Made by a program: the position numbers and the translations under genes | Source of the DNA: Cytophagales bacterium | GTDB lineage: Bacteria; Bacteroidota; Bacteroidia; Cytophagales; Cyclobacteriaceae | DNA: 8,552 bases | Reading direction: 5' to 3' | NCBI GenBank assembly: GCA_003537495.1 | Contig: DPSB01000211.1 | Coordinates: 1 to 8,552 of the forward strand | The notes under the pieces: generated by a model | What the model saw: only the letters and a program-made list of their open reading frames with translations | Told to the model about the DNA's origin: nothing | Databases searched by the model: none | Shown here: positions 1-5,934 of the stretch, piece by piece | Position numbering within the stretch: the first letter of the stretch is position 1 | Layout: every line of letters starts with the position of its first letter

Positions 1-465
1 TAGTAACACATCAAAATCACCCTCGCGTCCAATTTCATCAGTTGTCTGTTTGGTTCGCACCATATTGCCTAACATAGCAGCTTCTAATACACTGTAATCA
101 ATTTTAAAATTGAAACGTTCGGAAAGTTCTTTGTAATCAAACACGTAGTACTCTTTATCTACATTGCTTACTACTGTAATAGAATCTTTGTTGATGAGGG
201 CTTTGCCGCCCTGTACACCCACCACCGAAAAAGTCATCCAGATAACGCTGTCTTTACGAATGCGGATGTTGGCTTTTACTTCGCGCTCGCGCTTGTCATC
301 ACGAAAAACCATGCGGGCTTTACCGTGCATAAAACCAAAGTCAATCTCTTCAATGTCCAGCGATTTGGGGGCCTGGGGTAATGTAACTATAGGAACAGTC
401 TTGCGTTGGCAAGCCTGCAAGAACACAAGCGATGCCAGTCCAAAAAGTAAAACGAAACTACGCAT
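1..465 (-). CDS. DUF4292 family outer-membrane lipoprotein, LolB-like fold suspected (partial, 3' end off the left edge)
   Basis: Reading the minus strand from an ATG at 463-465 gives 155 codons with no stop before base 1, so the C-terminal part is missing (the family is usually about 250 residues). Residues 1-19 are a lipoprotein signal with the lipobox L-Q-A-C and lipidated Cys19. The next residues are Q-R-K-T, with no acidic surface-export signal, so a periplasm-facing anchor is likely. From about residue 35 comes an alternating beta-strand pattern (GKARMVFRDD, ANIRIRKDSVIWMTFS, GGKALINKDSITVVSN, KEYYVFDYKEL) that I recognise as DUF4292. The family is uncharacterised as far as I know; its strand layout resembles LolA/LolB carriers. 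It starts 30 bases after the TPR gene stop with no terminator between, so the two are probably cotranscribed. Family call is firm; the LolB-like role is inference. Confidence 0.85.
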   Translation of the reverse strand, partial: MRSFVLLFGLASLVFLQACQRKTVPIVTLPQAPKSLDIEEIDFGFMHGKARMVFRDDKREREVKANIRIRKDSVIWMTFSVVGVQGGKALINKDSITVVSNVDKEYYVFDYKELSERFNFKIDYSVLEAAMLGNMVRTKQTTDEIGREGDFDVLL

Positions 466-495
466 GCACAAAAATTAAAGCCACGCAAAGGTAAA

Positions 496-2235
496 TTAAT
501 TTAGCCTTCGGTTGTTAATTTTTTTATCCAGCCGGGTATGGTCGGCACTTGATTCGCGGGCCTTTTGCCATTGTTTTACAGCATTATCTACCTCGCCCAG
601 CTTAAAAAGGATGTCGCCATAATGTTCCCAATGGGTGGATGAAACCTGCGCGCCTTGCACCACTTTCTCAATAACCTTGCGAGCTTCTTTATATTTTTCC
701 TGTGCAAACAGTACCCAGGCATACGTATCAAGGTAAGATGAATTGTTGGGAAATGTTTTTACAAGTTGGGCTGCCATCTTATCGGCTTTGTCCAGATTTT
801 CTTTGCGAAGGGCTAAGTAATAACTGTAGTTGTTCAATACAATGTCGTTGTTCGGATTATAAGCCAGCGCTTCTTCATAAGCCTTATCTGACTTAGCGTA
901 ATCTTTTGAGCCATTGTAACAATCGCCCAACATAGTATTCAAATCGTTTACAAAGGCTGGGTTGGAGGTGCTGAGTTTTTTGGCTTGCTCAAATGAGTAA
1001 GCCGCATCGCGATATTGTTTCTTTTTCAGTAACCCAAAACCGTTGAAATAATATACCATGCTTTGATTGGGAAACAATTCAAGGGCTTGTTCAGCATGGT
1101 GTATGAGGCTGTCTAACTGATTGGCTTGCGATTCCAGGTAAAGTAGATTTTGCCAGGCCTCGTAATTGCCCGTTCCGTTTTGGATAGCCTGTCTGTATTT
1201 TACCAATGCCTCTTCATCGCGATTCAGAGCCATATATAAATCACCACTTACTATATATACGTTGGCATCGCGTGCATAGTCCGCTTCCAGTTTTTCTATC
1301 AGTTGAAGTACAAACTTTTCCATTGCCGGGTTGGGTGCAGTCTTCTGCGTAAGCGTTGCACTGTATGTACTTACCATAAGTAGTTTGCTATCCAGATTTA
1401 CCTGTGGATCCTGAATAACATCTAACACATATTGTTGAGATTTTTCTTCCTGCCCATTATCGCGGTAAAGTCCGGCCAACAACATTTTTACAGTTCCAGC
1501 TTCTGAATTCTCTTGCAAATATTTTTCGAGCATGGTAATGGCCTTGGTGCGATCTCCGGTTTGCGCCAGGAGTTCGGCATACGCCATCATAAACCGTGGT
1601 TCCTCCGGGTAGGCGTTAGCGAGCTTTTCACCTTCGGCCAGGGCATCGGCAATTTTACCTTTATCTAAATAGATGCGTTGCTTTTGTTGCGATGAGATTT
1701 CGTTTACACCCAACAAACTCTCCGCACGGTTATAGGTTTTAAGTGCATCTTCTTCGCGTTTACTGTATACATAAAGTGCGGCCAGATCGAACAGATGTTC
1801 TTCGGTACCCTTTATTTCTTTCATCATGGTTTCGAGGGTGGCAGTGGCTTTATCCAGATTATTAAGGCTGGCATAAATGTTAGAAGCCAATAAATAGAAG
1901 TATTTGTTTTTCTTTTCGAGGCGCAATGCATTTTCAATACTCATAGCCGCCTGCCGCTGATCTTCGTCTTTTACACCCTTAGCCCATACTTCGGCAATTT
2001 TATAATGCACGGTTGCATTTTCGGGTGTGAGTTCGGCTGCCTTTTGAAAATACAACAAGGCTTTGGAGTAATCTTCCAACACAAAAAACTTCTGACCTTC
2101 GGTAAACACAAATTCAGATTCGCGTTGTCTCGCACCTTCTGATTTTATTTCAACTGGCTTGCGCTTTTGCGCGATACCCAAAGTGTGTATGGCCAGCAGG
2201 CAGAGAATTATACTATATGTTCGAATGTACTTCAA
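496..2235 (-). CDS. secreted tetratricopeptide repeat protein
   Basis: A 579-residue protein with an N-terminal signal peptide (hydrophobic residues 8-22, predicted cut after Ala22 leaving Gln23, a common Bacteroidota pattern). From about residue 40 almost to the end it is helical TPR repeats. The clearest are at 41-74 (ending A-E-L-T-P-E-N-A), 208-242, 322-356, 392-425, 434-467 and 535-567. The C-terminal block (NNYSYYLALR, then YLDTYAWVLFAQEKYKEA, then HWEHYGDILFKLGEVDNAVKQW) matches a recognisable TPR arrangement seen in envelope proteins, including those encoded beside lolB in Pseudomonas. The start codon is TTG (2233-2235). An in-frame TGA lies three codons upstream, and the next Met is residue 98, so TTG is forced if the signal peptide is real. 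It begins 11 bases after the nucleotidyltransferase stop and precedes the DUF4292 lipoprotein. Likely a periplasmic scaffold for protein contacts; no enzymatic motif is seen. Confidence 0.9.
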   Translation of the reverse strand: MKYIRTYSIILCLLAIHTLGIAQKRKPVEIKSEGARQRESEFVFTEGQKFFVLEDYSKALLYFQKAAELTPENATVHYKIAEVWAKGVKDEDQRQAAMSIENALRLEKKNKYFYLLASNIYASLNNLDKATATLETMMKEIKGTEEHLFDLAALYVYSKREEDALKTYNRAESLLGVNEISSQQKQRIYLDKGKIADALAEGEKLANAYPEEPRFMMAYAELLAQTGDRTKAITMLEKYLQENSEAGTVKMLLAGLYRDNGQEEKSQQYVLDVIQDPQVNLDSKLLMVSTYSATLTQKTAPNPAMEKFVLQLIEKLEADYARDANVYIVSGDLYMALNRDEEALVKYRQAIQNGTGNYEAWQNLLYLESQANQLDSLIHHAEQALELFPNQSMVYYFNGFGLLKKKQYRDAAYSFEQAKKLSTSNPAFVNDLNTMLGDCYNGSKDYAKSDKAYEEALAYNPNNDIVLNNYSYYLALRKENLDKADKMAAQLVKTFPNNSSYLDTYAWVLFAQEKYKEARKVIEKVVQGAQVSSTHWEHYGDILFKLGEVDNAVKQWQKARESSADHTRLDKKINNRRLN

Positions 2236-2246
2236 AAGGCTTCAAA

Positions 2247-3248
2247 TTAAATTCGTGTATAATCGCCAGCATCTATATCGGATGCGTTGCCTTCAAAACC
2301 AACGTAATTCCCTAACAAACTATTTTTCATTACAGCATTCCGGATAGAACAATTCTTTTGCACAATAGAATTACTGATGCGGGAATCTGAAATTTTAGTA
2401 TCCTGACCAACAGAAACGTGCGGGCCGATAACTGAGTTTTCGATTATTACACCATCGGCAATAAATACAGGCTGTATCACTATAGAATTCTTTAAGGTAG
2501 CCTTTTCCGAAACCAGTTTCTGCTCTTTAATGATTTCAAGATAACGTTGGTTGGTTTGCACCATGTTGTCTTTATTGCCACAATCGAGCCACTCCTGCAC
2601 CTGGCCGGGAACAAATGTGGCTCCCTTCTTTTTCAGGTTTTCAAGGGCTGTTGTAAACTGATACTCGCCTTTTTCTTTAATGTCATTGTCGAGCAGGTAC
2701 TGCATTTCGGTGCGCAGTTTTTCGCCATGCTTAAAGAAATAGATTCCGATGATGGCCAGGTCGGATACAAACGTACTGGGTTTCTCAATCAACTCGATAA
2801 TTTCACCTTGCGCATTGAGCTTAACCACCCCAAACTGCGAAGGGTTTTCTACGCGCTGCACCCAGATGGTGCCGTCTTTACTGGTATCTAATTTGAAGTC
2901 GGCCCGGAATAATGTATCAGCAAAAGCCACAATAACTTTTCCTTCAAATAATTCTTTTGCAAACAATAAAGCATGCGATATGCCCATGGCTTGTTCCTGA
3001 TAATATATTTTACCCTCGGCCCCAACAGCTTTTGCTACCGATTTTAAATCTTCTTCTACCTGTTTGCCAAACGAAGGGTGAACAATAAACCCGATGTATT
3101 TTATTTTTTCAGGACACACGCGGGCAATGTCTTCTACTAAGCGGTGAACAATAGGTTTGCCTGCAATGGGCAACAAAGGTTTGGCGGTTGTGAGTGTGTG
3201 CGGGCGCAGGCGCTTGCCTAAGCCAGCCATCGGTATAATAATATTCAT
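2247..3248 (-). CDS. sugar-phosphate nucleotidyltransferase (NDP-sugar pyrophosphorylase) with left-handed beta-helix tail
   Basis: A 333-residue cytoplasmic enzyme expected to join an NTP to a sugar 1-phosphate, giving an NDP-sugar and pyrophosphate. The nucleotide-binding signature G9-L-G-K-R-L-R-P-H-T18 is intact, followed by K23-P-L-L-P-I. Other family landmarks are F-A-D111 (metal-binding Asp), E155-K-P (sugar-phosphate site), the GEYQFTTAL stretch near 194-202 and W-L-D-C-G at 220-224. Residues about 252-322 carry imperfect hexapeptide repeats (SIVIQP, VIIENSVIGP, SDSRISNSIV, RNAVMKNSLLG), a short left-handed beta-helix as in GlmU or GlgC-type proteins. The Leu-Arg-Pro signature places it in the glucose/mannose-1-phosphate family, but which sugar and nucleotide it uses cannot be read from sequence. 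It sits between a flippase (24-base gap) and the TPR gene (11-base gap), fitting a role in cell-surface glycan supply. Start is ATG at 3246-3248. Confidence 0.92.
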   Translation of the reverse strand: MNIIIPMAGLGKRLRPHTLTTAKPLLPIAGKPIVHRLVEDIARVCPEKIKYIGFIVHPSFGKQVEEDLKSVAKAVGAEGKIYYQEQAMGISHALLFAKELFEGKVIVAFADTLFRADFKLDTSKDGTIWVQRVENPSQFGVVKLNAQGEIIELIEKPSTFVSDLAIIGIYFFKHGEKLRTEMQYLLDNDIKEKGEYQFTTALENLKKKGATFVPGQVQEWLDCGNKDNMVQTNQRYLEIIKEQKLVSEKATLKNSIVIQPVFIADGVIIENSVIGPHVSVGQDTKISDSRISNSIVQKNCSIRNAVMKNSLLGNYVGFEGNASDIDAGDYTRI

Positions 3249-3272
3249 AGTAGTGCGTGAGAAGTAAAACTA

Positions 3273-4721
3273 CTAAAATTCTGAATGGGTAGATTGGGTA
3301 AGATTCTTCTTTTCGATCCAGTACACCAATCCAATAAAGGCCATAATAATAATCGCATGAAAGCCAGTTGCTAACCATTGGCTTTCCAATTTGACTCTGC
3401 TTATCAAAGAGATTAAAGAACCGGTAAACACGATGTACGCAATATCGCGCGACATCCAGTAAGGAATAGGATAATATTTCTGGCCTAAACCGAAACAAAT
3501 GGCAGCCATAGCGGCATAGCAAATTACCGCAGCTAAGGCACTGCCCATAAAACCCGCCATGGGTATCAGAAAATAATTTCCGGCCACGGTAATAACTGCA
3601 CCAATTATAGTGATGAGGGTACCGTAATGTGTTTTATCTGTGAGCTTAAACCAAACACTGAAATTATAGTACATCCCTAAAAATAAATAGGCCAGTAAAA
3701 GCACTGGCACAATGCTTAAACCTGACCAGAAATTTTCACCGATAATGTATTTCAGTATATCAAGGTTAATGCTAATGCTTAACCACACCAGGCAACACGC
3801 GATTACAAAAAAATGGTTTACCTGCGCAAACAGCTTAGGTGAGTTTTTGTCTTGTGCGTTGGAAAAAAAGAAAGGCTCGGCTGCGTAGCGAAAGGCTTGA
3901 ATACCCAGATTCATAAACACCGCGAACTTATACACGGCACCAAAAATCCCACCGGCATCCTTTTGCGAAACTCCGTCATAAAAATTTTTGGGTAGCCACC
4001 AATCCAGCATACTGCGCGAGAACATTTCGTTTACCATTCCCGCAAGGCCGGTTATCATTACCGGGTATGCGTATTGAAACATTTGGGGCGAAAGTGTTTC
4101 GTCCCATGCTGGTCGCCACGCTAAAAGTGTTTTAATAAAAAACACAATAAAGAGAGCATTGGCGATTAACGTGGCCAGAAACACATAGCCTACACCGATG
4201 GCCGGATCGTAATTACATTTTAGAAAATAATAATTAAGGCCTAATACAATAGCTACGTTTAGAATTTTAGCTATTGCAAACTGAAATGCTTTTTTCTGCA
4301 AGCGCAGTTGAGCAAACGGAATGGCAACCAGCGCATCGATAAACATGGTAATTACAAGCCAGGTGATAAATTGAGAACTGCTGGCTTGCAATACAGATGC
4401 GATGGGTACAGCACCTAACAACATTAGAATAGTTAACGATCCGCTTATTGCGATAACGCTGGTTTGCGCCAGATTAAAAATTCGTTTGGGATCCGCACCG
4501 GGTTTGGTGGCAAACCGAAAATATGCGGTCTCCATTCCAAACATGTAGATGATGTTAACCACGGCTACATACGCATATAGTTTTGTTAGCTCGCCATACT
4601 CTGCTTCGCTAAACATATTAATGGTGTGCAGCGGTACCTGCAGAAAATTAATCATGCGTGGTACAATGCTGCCAAGCCCATAAAGGGCAGTTTCGCCAGC
4701 AAGTCGTTTCAGTTTACTCAC
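3273..4721 (-). CDS. oligosaccharide flippase, Wzx/PST type of the MOP superfamily
   Basis: A 482-residue inner-membrane protein with about 12-14 hydrophobic segments (roughly 45-65, 85-112, 118-140, 146-166, 176-197, 212-230, 255-275, 302-320, 330-355, 367-387, 388-412, 425-440 and 452-470) and a short charged C-terminus. The N-terminus (KRLAGETALYGLGSIVPR, then FLQVPLHT) is the typical opening of Bacteroidota polysaccharide-biosynthesis flippases, which move lipid-linked oligosaccharides across the inner membrane. Start is GTG at 4719-4721; a TAA stop lies four codons upstream in frame and the next Met is residue 23, so no ATG is available. It follows tdh by 21 bases and precedes the nucleotidyltransferase by 24, so it is probably in one transcript with them. 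No glycosyltransferase genes are adjacent, so its lipid-linked substrate cannot be inferred; a lipid II-type or lipid-linked glycan role is equally open. Confidence 0.88.
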   Translation of the reverse strand: MSKLKRLAGETALYGLGSIVPRMINFLQVPLHTINMFSEAEYGELTKLYAYVAVVNIIYMFGMETAYFRFATKPGADPKRIFNLAQTSVIAISGSLTILMLLGAVPIASVLQASSSQFITWLVITMFIDALVAIPFAQLRLQKKAFQFAIAKILNVAIVLGLNYYFLKCNYDPAIGVGYVFLATLIANALFIVFFIKTLLAWRPAWDETLSPQMFQYAYPVMITGLAGMVNEMFSRSMLDWWLPKNFYDGVSQKDAGGIFGAVYKFAVFMNLGIQAFRYAAEPFFFSNAQDKNSPKLFAQVNHFFVIACCLVWLSISINLDILKYIIGENFWSGLSIVPVLLLAYLFLGMYYNFSVWFKLTDKTHYGTLITIIGAVITVAGNYFLIPMAGFMGSALAAVICYAAMAAICFGLGQKYYPIPYWMSRDIAYIVFTGSLISLISRVKLESQWLATGFHAIIIMAFIGLVYWIEKKNLTQSTHSEF

Positions 4722-4742
4722 TCTATAAAATTACGGATTGAC

Positions 4743-5702
4743 TCAACAAATCAGTTCCGGATGCTTGTCTAAATTCTCGAGTATATCTTTTGTCATCTCC
4801 TCCAATCCAAACTGATGTTTCCAACCCCAATCTTGCCGAGCCGGAGTATCATCAATTGATTTAGGCCACGAATCGGCAATAGCCTGACGAAAATCCGGTT
4901 TATATGAAATCTCAAATTCCGGAATATGTTTTTTAATAGTAGCTGCCACTTGTGCCGGGCAAAAACTCATGGCACCAATGTTATAGCTCGAACGGATTTT
5001 TACTTTCTCAGCCGGAGCTTCCATTAAATCCAATGTTGCTTTCACGGCATCGTCCATGTACATCATAGGCAAATATGTATCGGCAGCCAGAAAGCACTCA
5101 TATTTTTTTTCTTTAATGGCCTTGAAGTAAATGTCCACGGCATAATCGGTAGTGCCGCCACCGGGTGGTGTTTTATACCCGATCAATCCGGGATAGCGCA
5201 AGCTGCGCACATCCACACCATATCTTCTGAAATAATATTCGCACCACAACTCACCGGCAAGTTTGGTAATGCCGTAAACCGTGGTGGGATCCATGATGGT
5301 ATCTTGTGGCGTATTTTGTTTAGGGGTTGTTGGGCCAAAGGCAGCAATTGAACTTGGCCAATATACTTTATGAAGTTTTAGTTCGTGGGCAGCTTCCAAT
5401 ACGAAGAGTAAACTCTCCATATTTAACTTCCATGCCCAACGCGGATCTTTCTCGCCAGTGGCCGATAACAGGGCGGCAAGGTGATAGATCTGTGTGATTT
5501 CATGTTTGCGGATTAACTCAAAAAGTCGATCGCGCTGCATGACATCAAATTTTTCGTACGGCCCTTCTTTTAAAATACCCTGCGCATCTTTTATGTCGGA
5601 GGCCACCACGTTTTCCTGACCGTAGATTTTCCACAAGCCTTGTGTTAACTCCGATCCCAATTGCCCACCGGCTCCAATCAATAATCCTTTGGTTTTCTTC
5701 AT
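4743..5702 (-). CDS. tdh: L-threonine 3-dehydrogenase, short-chain (extended SDR) type
   Basis: A 319-residue cytoplasmic enzyme oxidising L-threonine with NAD+ to 2-amino-3-ketobutyrate. It is the SDR-type enzyme known from animals and Bacteroidota, not the zinc-dependent E. coli Tdh. Residues 10-16 form the Rossmann loop G-A-G-G-Q-L-G. Asp36 at the end of beta 2 favours NAD over NADP. Ser117/Ser118 with Y143-G-I-T-K147 form the SDR catalytic set. Family-specific blocks are IAAFGPTTP (119-127), RYPGLIG, PGGGTTDYAVD (180-190), LPMMYMDD (211-218), SYNIGAMSF and RQAIADSWP, all close to mammalian TDH. I start it at ATG 5700-5702, where the Rossmann strand begins. A longer frame from TTG at 5780 (or ATG at 5759) adds only residues translated from an intergenic repeat. 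It heads the five-gene minus-strand run. Kbl, the next enzyme in the pathway, begins at 8182 on the other strand. Confidence 0.95.
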   Translation of the reverse strand: MKKTKGLLIGAGGQLGSELTQGLWKIYGQENVVASDIKDAQGILKEGPYEKFDVMQRDRLFELIRKHEITQIYHLAALLSATGEKDPRWAWKLNMESLLFVLEAAHELKLHKVYWPSSIAAFGPTTPKQNTPQDTIMDPTTVYGITKLAGELWCEYYFRRYGVDVRSLRYPGLIGYKTPPGGGTTDYAVDIYFKAIKEKKYECFLAADTYLPMMYMDDAVKATLDLMEAPAEKVKIRSSYNIGAMSFCPAQVAATIKKHIPEFEISYKPDFRQAIADSWPKSIDDTPARQDWGWKHQFGLEEMTKDILENLDKHPELIC

Positions 5703-5719
5703 ACGAAAAAATATGGGTG

Positions 5720-5727
5720 CGAAGATA
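5720..5727 (-). promoter_or_regulatory. possible Bacteroidota -7 box for tdh
   Basis: The minus strand reads TATCTTCG, one mismatch from the Bacteroidota primary-sigma -7 consensus TAnnTTTG, 17 bases upstream of the tdh ATG. No TTTG-like -33 box is seen at the expected spacing. Two hairpin structures upstream make an independent tdh promoter plausible. A weak call from sequence alone. Confidence 0.35.
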
Positions 5728-5734
5728 TGAAAAT

Positions 5735-5751
5735 TGCCCTCACCCCGTCTT
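5735..5751. repeat. 17-base direct repeat, copy 1
   Basis: TGCCCTCACCCCGTCTT, identical to 5863-5879. The flanks differ immediately on both sides, so this copy looks like a remnant of a longer repeat. It overlaps the spurious N-terminal extension of the tdh frame, which supports the later tdh start. Confidence 0.9.
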
Positions 5752-5799
5752 GTTTGCATTGCAGTTGTCTTCCGACCCAACGGATGAAGTTTTGAAAAT

Positions 5800-5831
5800 A
5801 ATGAAGTCAGGTTGAAAAACCTGACTTCATT
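5800..5831 (-). terminator. perfect 14-bp hairpin, probable terminator of the hydrolase transcript
   Basis: Bases 5800-5813 pair exactly with 5818-5831 around a 4-base loop (GAAA on the plus strand, TTTC on the minus). On the minus strand the stem is followed by ATTTTCAAAA, a modest T-rich tract. The plus-strand exit is GAGTTAGGCG with no T run, so minus-strand termination downstream of the hydrolase is the better reading. The pairing is directly visible; the terminator role is inferred. Confidence 0.65.
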
Positions 5832-5862
5832 GAGTTAGGCGTCTGACGGCTGTTAACAGAAG

Positions 5863-5879
5863 TGCCCTCACCCCGTCTT
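5863..5879. repeat. 17-base direct repeat, copy 2
   Basis: Identical to 5735-5751, 128 bases away start to start. Its last five bases GTCTT (5875-5879) pair with AAGAC at 5887-5891 across a 7-base loop. It leads straight into the 32-base palindrome, so this copy appears to be one arm of a larger foldable element running from about 5863 to 5930. Confidence 0.9.
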
Positions 5880-5892
5880 CGTTCCTAAGACA

Positions 5893-5924
5893 CCCCTCTT
5901 CCCGATAGCTATCGGGAAGAGGGG
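5893..5924. repeat. 32-base perfect palindrome, REP-like
   Basis: Bases 5893-5908 are the exact reverse complement of 5909-5924 (arms CCCCTCTTCCCGATAG and CTATCGGGAAGAGGGG) with no loop, so as RNA a few central pairs must open. It lies 10 bases beyond the hydrolase stop codon. On the minus strand no T tract follows, so it is not a textbook terminator. It could stabilise the 3' end of the hydrolase mRNA, stop transcription together with the next hairpin, or be an interspersed palindromic repeat. Confidence 0.85.
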
Positions 5925-5934
5925 AAGGGTAATT

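Larger units (their letters stand above)
5703..5934. other. structured intergenic region of 232 bases
   Basis: Non-coding stretch between the hydrolase stop and the tdh start, both on the minus strand. It contains a 32-base perfect palindrome, a 14-bp hairpin and two copies of a 17-base direct repeat (listed separately), plus the likely tdh promoter near its left end. I see no credible protein or tRNA/rRNA gene in it. Confidence 0.85.

Noticed and set aside
164..478. Plus-strand open frame of 104 codons
   Set aside because: Antisense to the DUF4292 gene, whose lipobox and strand pattern are clearly the real coding signal; the translation has no recognisable features.
2547..3000. Plus-strand open frames opposite the nucleotidyltransferase
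   Set aside because: Antisense shadows of a gene with intact catalytic motifs in its own frame.
3109..3522. Minus-strand open frame of 137 codons spanning the flippase/nucleotidyltransferase junction
   Set aside because: Overlaps the ends of two well-supported genes in another frame and has low-quality composition (many Tyr, Arg and His); a shadow.
5703..5780. N-terminal extension of the tdh reading frame to TTG at 5780 or ATG at 5759
   Set aside because: The added residues include T-R-R-G-E-G translated from the 17-base intergenic repeat, and the Rossmann strand begins right after the ATG at 5702, as expected for the family.
5735..5879. CRISPR-like or attachment-site interpretation of the 17-base direct repeats
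   Set aside because: Only two copies, 128 bases apart, no cas, integrase or tRNA gene, and the intervening sequence is a terminator-like hairpin, not a spacer or integrated element.
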